Source: Candidatus Omnitrophota bacterium
Lineage (GTDB): Bacteria; Omnitrophota; Gorgyraeia; Gygaellales; Profunditerraquicolaceae
Assembly (NCBI GenBank): GCA_026387315.1
Contig: JAPLLY010000043.1
Coordinates: forward strand, 7,404-70,583
DNA: 63,180 nt
Direction: 5' to 3'
The translations under genes and the position numbers were made by a program. Below the pieces are notes generated by a model. It did not search any database, was not told where the DNA came from, and saw only the letters and a program-made list of their open reading frames with translations. Of this stretch, positions 24,953-33,963 are shown one piece after another (position 1 is the first letter of the stretch; every line of letters begins with the position of its first letter).

Positions 24953-26367
24953 TGAAAATCGCAGGCTTAGAGATTAAGGGCATAACTTCTAACTCTAAAG
25001 AAATAAAGAAAGGCTTTCTTTTTGTGGCGATTAAGGGTAATCGCCAGGACGGTAATCATTTTATCAAAGAAGCAATTTCTAGGGGGGCTGGTATTGTAGT
25101 CGTAGAGAAAGGGGCGCCGCGGATAAAAGTTTCGGCGAAAGTTATGTTCTTGGTAGTTGACGATTGCCGCAAGTTTTTTGCGCAGGCAGCGCATAAGTTT
25201 TACGGCGCTCCTTCAAATAAGATTAAAGTTGTAGGCATTACCGGCACTAACGGTAAGACTACCATTTCATATTTGATCGAGGCGATAGCCAAAAAATCCG
25301 GTGGCGGCTGCGGGGTGATTGGTACGATCAATTACCGTTTCAAAGGTAAAACGATTATCGCTAAAAATACCACTCCTGGATCTGGACAGTTGCAAAGCTT
25401 GCTGATGAGGATGCGCGCGCAAAAAGTCAAGTATTGCGCGATAGAAGTTTCCTCCCACGCCTTAGATCAAGAGAGGGTGGCCGGAATTAATTTTAGCCGC
25501 GCTGTTTTTACCAATCTTACTCAAGATCATCTGGATTATCACAAAAATCTAGAGAATTATTTCTTAGCAAAAGCTAAACTTTTTCGCGCTTTACCGCCAA
25601 CCAGCAGCGCGATTATTAATAACGATGATAAGTACAGCGGCCGAATTAAGCGGTTAACTAAAGCTAGGATATTGACTTATGGAATAAAAAAGAAATCTAA
25701 CCTAATGGCCAGCGAGATTAATTTTGGTATGCGCTCAACGGAATTTTCTTTGGTTGCTCCGAATATAAATATCAGGATTAAAACAAAGCTAATCGGCCGT
25801 TATAATATTTATAATATTCTGGCCGCGGTTGCCTGGGGAATAAGTGAAAAGCTGCGTATTCGGGATATTAAGTTTGCGATTGAAAAATTTAAAAATGTTC
25901 CCGGCAGGCTTCAAAGAGTTAATTGTCCTGGAGGATTTAATATTTTTGTCGATTACGCGCATACTCCGGACGCGCTCTTTAATGTGATCAGCGCCTTAAG
26001 GCCGTTGGTAGAAGGAAAAATTATTGTAATCTTTGGTTGTGGCGGAGAGCGGGATAAGCTTAAACGGCCGCTGATGGGCAAAGTGGTTACGGAGTTGGCG
26101 GATTACGCGATCATTACCAGTGATAATCCCCGCTCTGAGAAGCCGGCTCAGATTATTAAGGATATTCAGGCAGGCATCCAGAAAAGTAATTATTGCTTAG
26201 TCCCCGGGCGAGGCGAGGCTATCCGCCAAGGGTTATCCTTAATCAATAAGGCCGATTGCTTGCTGATTGCCGGTAAAGGCCATGAAAATTATCAGATATT
26301 AAAAAATAAAGTAATGCCATTTAGCGATCGAAAGGTAGCGCGCAAGTGTTTAGAGTTAATGAAATAA
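24952..26367 (+). CDS. murE: UDP-MurNAc-tripeptide synthetase MurE (mDAP type)
   Basis: A 471-residue Mur ligase adding the third stem-peptide residue. ATP loop GITGTNGKTTISYLIE near residue 104, NTTPGSGQLQ substrate loop near 140, YAHTPDALFNVI near 345, and the DNPR motif in IITSDNPRSEKP, which in the family indicates meso-diaminopimelate. The GTG start uses the last G of the family B element. Its 3' end overlaps murF by 22 bp. Confidence 0.96.
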   Translation: MKIAGLEIKGITSNSKEIKKGFLFVAIKGNRQDGNHFIKEAISRGAGIVVVEKGAPRIKVSAKVMFLVVDDCRKFFAQAAHKFYGAPSNKIKVVGITGTNGKTTISYLIEAIAKKSGGGCGVIGTINYRFKGKTIIAKNTTPGSGQLQSLLMRMRAQKVKYCAIEVSSHALDQERVAGINFSRAVFTNLTQDHLDYHKNLENYFLAKAKLFRALPPTSSAIINNDDKYSGRIKRLTKARILTYGIKKKSNLMASEINFGMRSTEFSLVAPNINIRIKTKLIGRYNIYNILAAVAWGISEKLRIRDIKFAIEKFKNVPGRLQRVNCPGGFNIFVDYAHTPDALFNVISALRPLVEGKIIVIFGCGGERDKLKRPLMGKVVTELADYAIITSDNPRSEKPAQIIKDIQAGIQKSNYCLVPGRGEAIRQGLSLINKADCLLIAGKGHENYQILKNKVMPFSDRKVARKCLELMK

Positions 26368-27710
26368 TCGAAGCTACCCAAGGCTCACTTATTCAAGGTA
26401 GCCTTGCGGATAAAATAACCGGTATCTCTACTGATTCCAGAAGATCAAAACCGCGAGAGGCATTCTTGGCTTTGCGGGGGGAGAATTTTGATGGCCATGA
26501 TTTTATTGCTGAATCTATAAAAGCCAAGGTTGGCTGCATAATTGTAGAAAGAAAGCCTAATTTTTTAATTCCCGCGGATTTGGCGGTGATTAAAGTTAAA
26601 GATACCGTTTTAGCTTTAGGAGATATCGCTCGTTTTCAGAGGCAAAAAATTAATTTGCCGGTTATCGCGGTCACCGGCTCTAATGGCAAGACTACTACCA
26701 AGGAGATGATTGCCTGGGTACTATCGTCGAATGCCTGGGTGCTTAAAAACGAGGGAACCAAAAATAATCAGGTTGGCCTTCCGCAGACATTAATTCAACT
26801 TACAAAAAAATATAATTTCGCCGTGGTTGAGATAGGCACTAATCATTTTGGAGAGGTGGATTATTTGGCTAAGATAGCCAGGCCCAATATTGGCATAATC
26901 ACTAATATCGGACTCAGCCACCTGGAGTTTTTAAAAGATTTAAAAGGGGTGGCCAAAGAAAAAACTACTTTACTGAATAATTTAGCAAAACCCGCGATTG
27001 CCCTGTTTAATGCTGATGATAAATCATTTAAAGGTTTGATGGCGCGCGAGATTAAAGGCCGGCAAATATTCAGTTTCGGTATTAATGAAAAAAGTGATTT
27101 TCGCGCCTCCGGCATTAAGTTAAAAAACGAAAGGATAGAATTCAAGGTTAACTCTAAATTTAATTTTGAATTATCGACATTAGGAGATTATAATATTTAT
27201 AATGCTTTGGCCGCTATTGCCGTTGGCCGAATATTAGGGTTGGGTTATTCTGAAATTCGCGCCAGATTATCCACATTTAAATTTCCTAAAGGCAGGCTTA
27301 ATTTGATTAAATTTAAGGGCTTAAGGTTTATTGATGACACCTATAATTCCAATCCGTTTTCTTTAAACGCGGCCCTGGCGGCTTTAGGCGCTGCCAACTG
27401 TAAAGGTAGAAAAATTTTGATTATGGGTGATATGCTGGAATTAGGTAAACAAAAAGAGTTATTGCATAGGCAAATTGCTTGGAGTATAACTAATACCTGT
27501 GATCTGTTGATTACGGTAGGTAGTTTAGCCTGGATAACAGCTTGCGCCGTCAGGAAGCTTGGCTGGCAGGCTAAGCAGATTTTTTGCTGCGCCAATGCCC
27601 ACCAGGCCAGGGATTTATTATTTAAGAAGATATGTCCGAAAGCCAATGATTTGATTTTGGTAAAAGGTTCTCGGTCGATGAAAATGGAAGAGATACTGAG
27701 CCTCCAATAA
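26346..27710 (+). CDS. murF: UDP-MurNAc-pentapeptide synthetase MurF
   Basis: A 454-residue Mur ligase adding D-Ala-D-Ala to UDP-MurNAc-tripeptide. ATP loop AVTGSNGKTTTKEMIA near residue 112, TKNNQVGLPQTL near 140, EIGTNHFGEVDYLAKIARP near 160 and FIDDTYNSNPFSLNAAL near 330 mark the family. The GTG start lies within murE. The last codons (ILSLQ) and stop lie inside the left arm of a 32-bp inverted repeat whose mate is 250 bp downstream. Confidence 0.96.
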   Translation: MFRVNEIIEATQGSLIQGSLADKITGISTDSRRSKPREAFLALRGENFDGHDFIAESIKAKVGCIIVERKPNFLIPADLAVIKVKDTVLALGDIARFQRQKINLPVIAVTGSNGKTTTKEMIAWVLSSNAWVLKNEGTKNNQVGLPQTLIQLTKKYNFAVVEIGTNHFGEVDYLAKIARPNIGIITNIGLSHLEFLKDLKGVAKEKTTLLNNLAKPAIALFNADDKSFKGLMAREIKGRQIFSFGINEKSDFRASGIKLKNERIEFKVNSKFNFELSTLGDYNIYNALAAIAVGRILGLGYSEIRARLSTFKFPKGRLNLIKFKGLRFIDDTYNSNPFSLNAALAALGAANCKGRKILIMGDMLELGKQKELLHRQIAWSITNTCDLLITVGSLAWITACAVRKLGWQAKQIFCCANAHQARDLLFKKICPKANDLILVKGSRSMKMEEILSLQ

Positions 27711-27978
27711 ATAATGAGCACATTGGCTGAGCTGATTTTGGAGCGAGACAAGGAACGAGGACGCCGGCGTAGTCTTGCACTACGCCAAGGACGAGAGACG
27801 CAGTCGCAGCCCAAAATCAGCCAGCCCATAGCTTTAAATAAGGGGGAAGCCCGCCTTTCGGCCGTCTGCGGCGTTGCTCCTCCTCGGCGTAGTACCGCGA
27901 CTACGCTTTCGTCGTCGCGCCTTGCATACGGCCAAAAGGTGGGCTTCCAATGTGCCCATTATTTATCGGAGGCTCAGT
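27695..27978. repeat. 284-bp nested inverted-repeat structure between murF and mraY
   Basis: Outer arms of 32 bp (27695-27726 and 27947-27978) match with two mismatches; the left arm includes the murF stop. Inside, two further hairpin systems follow: CTGATTTTGG (27732 onward) with CCAAAATCAG near 27820, and GAAGCCCGCCTTT near 27850 with AAAGGTGGGCTTC near 27940, each enclosing GC-rich repeats with CGGCGTAGT motifs. It explains the whole 276-bp gap; an 88-codon frame through it has no protein-like features. The right arm also carries a GGAGG 13 bp before the mraY ATG. Confidence 0.88.
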
Positions 27979-27986
27979 AGAATTTA

Positions 27987-29141
27987 ATGCTGTACCATCT
28001 GCTTTATCCCCTCAGGGATTTTATTTCTGTTTTTAATGTATTTCGCTACATTACCTTCCGCGCGGCCATGGCGGCTTTAACTGCTTTTGTGCTTAGCCTG
28101 ATTTTTGGCCCCTGGTTAATTAATAAACTAAAAATCCTTAAAATTGAAGAGAAAATAAACAAGGCCGATAGCCAGAAGCTGGATGATCTACATCACCATA
28201 AGCAAAGTACTCCGACGATGGGCGGAATTCTTATCCTGGGCACGGTGATAATTTCCACGCTGCTCTGGGCGGATATTACACAGCAATGTATTTGGATTGT
28301 TTTATTTAGTACGGTTTGGCTGGGTTTAACCGGTTTTGCCGATGATTATTTAAAGCAGATTAACCCCGTTAGAGACAGGACACCAAAGGTGTCCGACGGC
28401 TGCCTGCGGCAGCCTGTCTCTAACGGGGCAAAAAAGAAGGCCAGCGGATTATCTCCTATGGTGAAACTTACCAGTCAGATTATTCTGGGACTGATCTTGG
28501 GAATGATTCTTATTTATAGCCAGCATAATGTTAATCTTGAAATTCCTTTTTTAAAGGGGGTTAATTTTGATTTAGATGGTTTATATGTTTTATTTGTAAT
28601 CTTGGTGATCGCCGGTTCATCAAACGCTGTAAATCTTACGGATGGTTTAGATGGGCTAGCTATCGGTATTGTGGTTATGGTGGCGATTGCTTTTAGCATA
28701 CTTTGCTATGTTTCCGGTAACATTAAACTAAGCAGTTATCTGCTTATTCCTTATATTAAAGGCGGGGGGGAGTTAACTATTTTTTGCTCTAGCATTATTG
28801 GGGCTGGCCTGGGATTCTTGTGGTTTAACTGTTATCCGGCTACAATTTTTATGGGAGATGTTGGTTCGCTAGCTTTGGGTGGGGCAATCGGAACAGTAGC
28901 ATTGCTAATTAAAAAAGAGATGCTGCTTATAATTGTAGGCGGGATATTTGTTCTAGAGGCGCTTTCAGTCATACTGCAGGTGGGAACTTATAAGCTAACC
29001 AAAAAACGTATTTTTAAGATTGCCCCTTTGCACCACCATTTCCAGTTTTTGGATTGGCCTGAGAATAAAATAATTGTCAGATTTTGGATTATTGCGGGCC
29101 TACTTGCCTTGCTCACCCTGGTTACCTTAAAGATTAGGTAA
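27987..29141 (+). CDS. mraY: Phospho-MurNAc-pentapeptide transferase MraY with palindrome insertion
   Basis: A 384-residue polytopic enzyme that makes lipid I. Family motifs: HHHKQSTPTMGGIL-like stretch near residue 70 (DLHHHKQSTPTMGG), catalytic GFADDYLK near 115-122, NAVNLTDGLDGLA near 210, MGDVGSLALGG near 288 and FKIAPLHHHFQ near 345. A family C palindrome (28364-28428) is read in frame as about 24 extra residues (NPVRDRTPKVSDGCLRQPVS and NGAK) immediately after DDYLKQI, in a cytoplasmic loop beside the active site. The rest of the loop (KKASGLSPMVKL) is normal, so the insert adds rather than replaces. Confidence 0.94.
   Translation: MLYHLLYPLRDFISVFNVFRYITFRAAMAALTAFVLSLIFGPWLINKLKILKIEEKINKADSQKLDDLHHHKQSTPTMGGILILGTVIISTLLWADITQQCIWIVLFSTVWLGLTGFADDYLKQINPVRDRTPKVSDGCLRQPVSNGAKKKASGLSPMVKLTSQIILGLILGMILIYSQHNVNLEIPFLKGVNFDLDGLYVLFVILVIAGSSNAVNLTDGLDGLAIGIVVMVAIAFSILCYVSGNIKLSSYLLIPYIKGGGELTIFCSSIIGAGLGFLWFNCYPATIFMGDVGSLALGGAIGTVALLIKKEMLLIIVGGIFVLEALSVILQVGTYKLTKKRIFKIAPLHHHFQFLDWPENKIIVRFWIIAGLLALLTLVTLKIR
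28364..28428. repeat. Family C palindrome inside mraY
   Basis: 65 bp; outer arms CCCCGTTAGAGACAGG and complement (28364-28379 and 28413-28428). Two small hairpins lie inside: GGACACC/GGTGTCC and GCTGCC/GGCAGC. The first 10 bases match the xerD insertion. It is translated in frame. Confidence 0.92.
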
Positions 29142-29149
29142 ACTATCCT

Positions 29150-30421
29150 ATGCGCAACAGCGAATACTTTAAAAATAAAAAAATTACCATTGTCGGTTTG
29201 GCGCGTTCCGGAGTTGCCTGCGCTAATCTCTTACATAGATTAGGCGCCATTGTCAGCGTTACCGAGATTAAGGATGATCCGCAGAGCCGTCAAGCTCGCG
29301 CTAAACTCTGTTCGAGTGAAATTAAAGTGGAATTAGGCAAGCATAGCCAAGATTTGATTAAGCAGGCGGACGCCGTTGTGATTTCTCCCGGTGTGCCGTT
29401 GAATTCATCGTGCGTTAACTGGGCCAAAGAATTTAATAAATTACTGATTAGTGAAATTGAGGTAGCCAGTATTTTGTGTCCGGCGCAGGTTATTGCTGTA
29501 ACCGGCTCAAACGGAAAGACCACAGTTACCACTTTGATCGGTAAAGTCCTGGCCGCGGCGCGGAAGAAGGTTTTTGTCTGCGGTAATATCGGGAATCCGT
29601 TTTGCGCTGATCTGGAGAAGATGCGGGAGGGTGATTTTGTGGTTTTAGAAGTAAGTTCATTTCAGCTTGAGACGATCAAAGATTTCAAGCCTAAGATTGC
29701 GCTGATCTTGAATTTAACCCCGAATCACCTGGATCGCTATAATAATCTAGAGGAATACTTGAATGCGAAAAAGCGCATTTTTATGAATCAGGATCGAAAT
29801 GACTTCCTGGTTTTAAATGCTGATGACCATCTTTTAAGCGCCGCAGCTTCCCAGGCTAATTCTAAAGTTGTTTTTTTTACTAAAGAAGAAGGATTTAATC
29901 CTAATCAAAGCGCGGTGATTGCGGTGGGTAGAATCTTGAGGGTGGAATTAAAAAAGATGCAAAAAGTTCTTCAGGAGTTTAAGGGGATTCAGCACCGCCT
30001 GGAGGAGGTAGTAGAAATAAACGGGGTAAAATTCATCAATGACTCCAAAGCCACTACCGCGGATTCGGCTATTTGGGCGATAAGCAATATTACTTCACCG
30101 ATAATTCTTATCGCCGGAGGCAGGCATAAAGGAATTGATTACCGGGTAATTCTTGATGTGGCGAAAGACAAAGTCAAGCAGGCATTTTTAATCGGTGAGG
30201 CCAAAGATATAATTGCTTCTGATCTTAATGGAGGGTTCCCGATAAACAAGGTGGATACTCTGAAGGAAGCGGTAACTAAAGCCTATTTATCGGCCAGGCC
30301 GGGATATTCTGTGTTGTTATCTCCGATGTGTTCAAGCTATGATATGTTTACGGATTATGAAGAACGGGGCAGAGCCTTTAAAAAGATTGTTTTAGATTTA
30401 GCTCTTAAACTTCATGGTTAG
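29150..30421 (+). CDS. murD: UDP-MurNAc-L-Ala:D-Glu ligase MurD
   Basis: A 423-residue Mur ligase adding D-glutamate. N-terminal Rossmann segment KITIVGLARSGVACANLLHR, ATP loop VTGSNGKTTVTTLIG near 116, EVSSFQLETI near 165, LNLTPNHLDRY near 190, IQHRLEEVVEINGVKFINDS near 285 and LLSPMCSSYDMFTDYEERG near the end are all family features. It overlaps ftsW by 8 bp. Confidence 0.97.
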   Translation: MRNSEYFKNKKITIVGLARSGVACANLLHRLGAIVSVTEIKDDPQSRQARAKLCSSEIKVELGKHSQDLIKQADAVVISPGVPLNSSCVNWAKEFNKLLISEIEVASILCPAQVIAVTGSNGKTTVTTLIGKVLAAARKKVFVCGNIGNPFCADLEKMREGDFVVLEVSSFQLETIKDFKPKIALILNLTPNHLDRYNNLEEYLNAKKRIFMNQDRNDFLVLNADDHLLSAAASQANSKVVFFTKEEGFNPNQSAVIAVGRILRVELKKMQKVLQEFKGIQHRLEEVVEINGVKFINDSKATTADSAIWAISNITSPIILIAGGRHKGIDYRVILDVAKDKVKQAFLIGEAKDIIASDLNGGFPINKVDTLKEAVTKAYLSARPGYSVLLSPMCSSYDMFTDYEERGRAFKKIVLDLALKLHG

Positions 30422-31508
30422 AAAAACGCGGATTAATCTGCTTACGATATCGGTGGTGCTGGTTTGTATCGGTATCGTAATGATCTATAGTTCTTCCAGT
30501 ATTTATGCCTGGGAGAGCTACCATGATAGTTTTTATTTCTTAAAGCGGCATTTGTCTTTTTTGGCCGTAGGCGTATTGCTGGCTTTTTTGGCGATGGTTA
30601 TCGATTACCGCCTGTTTAGGAAATATGCTCACTGGTTAATTTGGATTGCTCTAATTTTATTGGTTTTAGTGTTGATACCCGGAGTAGGCAGAGAGGTTTC
30701 CGGAGCCCGGCGCTGGTTCAGGTTTAAGTTCATCAGTTTTCAGCCTTCGGAGCTGGCTAACCTGGCGCTCATTGTTTATATCGCTGATTTTATCTCTCGT
30801 AAAGAAGATAAGATCAAAATGCTGGTGGTTGGTTTTATACCTGCGATGTGTATGTTGGGAGCCGTGGCTTTACTCATACTTTTGCAGCCGGATTTAGGCA
30901 CGATTATTGCTTTAGGCAGCGTAGTTTTAATAATGCTTTTTGTCGCCGGAGCCAGAGGCAGGTATATCTTAAGTTTGATCCTGGGTAGTTTACCAGCCCT
31001 TTATTTTTTAGTTTTTAGCGTGCCTTATCGCCGGGCTAGAATTTTAGCTTTTTTAAATCCTTGGCTTGACCCTAAAGGAACGGGTTTTCAAATTATTCAA
31101 TCGCAGATTGCCATAGGCTCAGGAGGGTTATTTGGAAGGGGGTTGGGGCACTCCCAGCAAAAACTTTTTTATCTACCTGCCGCGCATACAGATTTTATTT
31201 TTTCAATTATTGGCGAAGAGCTGGGCTTGCTGGGTACCTTGGGTGTAATTGTGTTGTTTATGATTTTTATTCAGCAGAGCCTTAAAATCATTAAGAATGC
31301 CCAGGACAGGTTCGGATATTTCCTGGCTCTGGGGTTAATTTTAATGATTTCTCTTAAGGCGATTATTAATATCGGGGTTTCTTGCGGCGTTTTTCCTACC
31401 AAGGGGTTGCCGTTGCCGTTTATTAGTTACGGTGGTTCTTCGCTAATCTTTGATATGGTCAGTTTGGGTATCTTGATTAATATTGCCCGTTGCGGAGAGT
31501 ATCCTTAA
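30414..31508 (+). CDS. ftsW: Septal peptidoglycan glycosyltransferase FtsW
   Basis: A 364-residue SEDS protein with about ten membrane helices that polymerises lipid II at the septum with FtsI. Characteristic segments are SGARRWFRFKFISFQPSELA near residue 95, LLQPDLGTIIALG near 158, QIAIGSGGLFGRGLGHSQQK near 230 and KGLPLPFISYGGSSLI near the end. A second SEDS gene, rodA, lies in the rod-shape cluster; this one is assigned FtsW from its position among mur/fts genes. Confidence 0.95.
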   Translation: MVRKTRINLLTISVVLVCIGIVMIYSSSSIYAWESYHDSFYFLKRHLSFLAVGVLLAFLAMVIDYRLFRKYAHWLIWIALILLVLVLIPGVGREVSGARRWFRFKFISFQPSELANLALIVYIADFISRKEDKIKMLVVGFIPAMCMLGAVALLILLQPDLGTIIALGSVVLIMLFVAGARGRYILSLILGSLPALYFLVFSVPYRRARILAFLNPWLDPKGTGFQIIQSQIAIGSGGLFGRGLGHSQQKLFYLPAAHTDFIFSIIGEELGLLGTLGVIVLFMIFIQQSLKIIKNAQDRFGYFLALGLILMISLKAIINIGVSCGVFPTKGLPLPFISYGGSSLIFDMVSLGILINIARCGEYP

Positions 31509-31522
31509 TAGAGGCTTAAGTA

Positions 31523-32602
31523 ATGCGCGTTTTAATTGTTACCGGTTCAAGCGGCGGCCATATTTTTCCGGCGTTGGCCTTGGCGGATGCGTTAAAGAAT
31601 TCCGGCCAAAAGGTGCAATTGGTGCTTCCGGAAGATGGCCGCAAAAATAGAATCCCTTTCGATTTTACGCAAACTAAATATATTCACGCGGCTAAATTAA
31701 GTTTTAGGTTAAACAAAAAAAACATTCTCGGCGTTTATTTTTTCTTATGGGGCGCCTGGCAGGCTTTGCGTATTATTATTGAGTTTAAGCCGTTGGTGGT
31801 AGTGGGATTTGGCAGCTTAAATAGCCTGCCTATAATGTTCTGGGCCTGGTTATTTAGGATAAAAACTATAATTCATGAGCAGAATGTCGTTGGTGGCAGG
31901 GCCAACAGATTATTGTCCAAGCTGGTTGACCGGGTGGCGATATCTTTTAGCCAAACCCGCAACTATCTGAATGTATCCGGTGAAAAAATTGTTTTGACCG
32001 GTAATCCCCTGCGCAGGGATTTGGTCCGGATGGATAAAAAAGAGGCACTGGATTTTTTTAACTTAAAAGAAGGAAAATTTACCATTTTAATTACGGGCGG
32101 CAGCCAAGGGTCGCACAGATTAAATGCTGCTTGCTTTGAAGCTTTATCTACTTATCAAAAAAAGGATGATTTACAGGTGATTCATATCTGCGGAACGCAG
32201 GATTTTACCTGGTTGGCAGCCGGGTACGCGGCTTTGTCTTTGACTTATAAACTTTTTGATTTTCTTCTCCAGATGCAATATGCTTATAGCGCAGCCGACC
32301 TGATAATTTGCCGGGCCGGAGCTACCACGATTGCGGAGTTGCAAAAATTTAGAGTTCCGGCGATACTGGTTCCTTATCCCTTTGCTTACGCGCACCAGTT
32401 AGCTAATGCCCGAATTTTAGAAGATTTGAAAGCGGCTTTGATTATTCAGGATGAAGAATTGACGGCAGAAAAATTAAGCGTTAAATTCCTTGATTTTTTG
32501 GAAAATCCCGGCAAACTAGAATTTATGCGTCAGGCTTATGCGCGGTTGCCGGTTTTAAATGCTGCGCAGTTGTTGGCTAAAGAGGTCTTAACTTTGAGTT
32601 GA
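31523..32602 (+). CDS. murG: UDP-GlcNAc:lipid I GlcNAc transferase MurG
   Basis: A 359-residue GT28 family enzyme that makes lipid II at the inner membrane face. TGSSGGHIFPALALADAL opens the N-terminal Rossmann domain, IIHEQNVVGGRANRLL is the typical acceptor-side motif near 117, and ITGGSQGSHRLN near 190 and ICRAGATTIAEL near 255 form the UDP-GlcNAc site. It lies between ftsW and murC as in many dcw clusters. Confidence 0.97.
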   Translation: MRVLIVTGSSGGHIFPALALADALKNSGQKVQLVLPEDGRKNRIPFDFTQTKYIHAAKLSFRLNKKNILGVYFFLWGAWQALRIIIEFKPLVVVGFGSLNSLPIMFWAWLFRIKTIIHEQNVVGGRANRLLSKLVDRVAISFSQTRNYLNVSGEKIVLTGNPLRRDLVRMDKKEALDFFNLKEGKFTILITGGSQGSHRLNAACFEALSTYQKKDDLQVIHICGTQDFTWLAAGYAALSLTYKLFDFLLQMQYAYSAADLIICRAGATTIAELQKFRVPAILVPYPFAYAHQLANARILEDLKAALIIQDEELTAEKLSVKFLDFLENPGKLEFMRQAYARLPVLNAAQLLAKEVLTLS

Positions 32603-32604
32603 TA

Positions 32605-33963
32605 ATGAAAAAATTTTATCATTTTATCGGAATTGGCGGTATTGGAATGAGCGGGATTGCGCAGTTGTTGCTTAAGAGTGGATTCAGGGTAAGTGGGTCG
32701 GATTTAGAAGAAAATCGTATTACACGGCAGTTGGAGGGTATGGGGGCTAAGATTTTTTTGGGGCATAACGCGCAAAACATAACCTCACAGGATACGGTGG
32801 TTTATTCTTCGGCAATCGGGCAGGATAATTGTGAATTAGGCCAGGCTAGAAGTTTAGGTATACCCTTGATTAAAAGGGCAGTAGCTTTAGCCGAACTAAT
32901 GCAGGAAAAAACAGTAATAACCATTGCCGGCAGCCACGGTAAGACCACGGTTACTTCTTTAATTTCTTTTATGTTGATGGAAGCGGGGCTCTGTCCTACC
33001 GTAGCCATCGGGGGTATCCTGAATAACATTAATACTAATGCCTGTTTAGGCAGCGGACAACTATTTGTTGCTGAAGCCGATGAATCCGATGGATCATTCT
33101 TAAGTTATGAGCCCAAATATTCTATTATAACTAATATCGATCAGGAGCATTTGGATTATTATCATAATTTTGACAATGAATTGGATGCCTTTGGGCTTTT
33201 TATTAAACGTACTCAAGCCGGGGGTTGTGTTTTTGCCTGTTCCGACGACCCTAATCTTTTAAATATAATGCGCGCCTATGAGGGCAAACGCGTATTTTTT
33301 GGTTTAGGCAGTTCTGCGGATATTTATGCCAGACAGATCGTATTTAACGAGCTGCTTTCAGATTTTGATTGTTGGTTTAAAGATAAATTTATTTCGCGTT
33401 TTCATTTGGCTCTAGGGGGAAGGCATAATATTTCAAATGCCCTGGCGGTAATCGGCCTGGGTTTAGAGTTAGGCATTGATTTAAAGCATATCCGCAGCAG
33501 CTTAGAGGGGTATCCAGGCGCCGGCCGCAGATTAGAGGTTAAATTCCGGAGTGATAAATATCTAGTCATTGATGACTATGCTCATCATCCCACGGAGATA
33601 AAAGCTACTTTGGCAGCCGTAGCTAATTTGAAAGTTAAACGAAAAATCGTGGTGTTTCAGCCGCATCGCTACAGCCGTGCGCGGTTACTTTTAAATGATT
33701 TTGCTAAATCCTTTGCTCAGGCGGATTACCTGATTATTACCGATATCTATGCGGCAAGCGAACAGCCGATTGAGGGGGTAAACGCCCGGGGGTTGTTAAA
33801 CAAGATAAAAGAATACGATCCAGGAAAAGAAGCCCTATACCTACCTAAAGAAGATATTCTTTCTCATCTTCTGGGCATGATCAGGGAAGGTGATCTGGTG
33901 ATGACCTTAGGGGCGGGAGATATTGTGAGGGTTAGCGATGCCTTGGCCCAGGAACTTAGCTAA
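32605..33963 (+). CDS. murC: UDP-MurNAc:L-alanine ligase MurC
   Basis: A 452-residue Mur ligase adding the first stem-peptide residue. HFIGIGGIGMSGIAQLLL at the start, ATP loop IAGSHGKTTVTSLIS near 110, EADESDGSFL near 155, DDYAHHPTEIKATLAAV near 320 and FQPHRYSRARLL near 350 are family motifs. The ATG at 32605 is preferred to the upstream TTG at 32599. Its end overlaps murB by 26 bp. Confidence 0.97.
   Translation: MKKFYHFIGIGGIGMSGIAQLLLKSGFRVSGSDLEENRITRQLEGMGAKIFLGHNAQNITSQDTVVYSSAIGQDNCELGQARSLGIPLIKRAVALAELMQEKTVITIAGSHGKTTVTSLISFMLMEAGLCPTVAIGGILNNINTNACLGSGQLFVAEADESDGSFLSYEPKYSIITNIDQEHLDYYHNFDNELDAFGLFIKRTQAGGCVFACSDDPNLLNIMRAYEGKRVFFGLGSSADIYARQIVFNELLSDFDCWFKDKFISRFHLALGGRHNISNALAVIGLGLELGIDLKHIRSSLEGYPGAGRRLEVKFRSDKYLVIDDYAHHPTEIKATLAAVANLKVKRKIVVFQPHRYSRARLLLNDFAKSFAQADYLIITDIYAASEQPIEGVNARGLLNKIKEYDPGKEALYLPKEDILSHLLGMIREGDLVMTLGAGDIVRVSDALAQELS

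Noticed and set aside
27714-27980. An 88-codon + strand frame between murF and mraY
   Set aside because: It is formed by the nested inverted repeat, has low-complexity Arg/Ser/Gln composition and no ribosome site.
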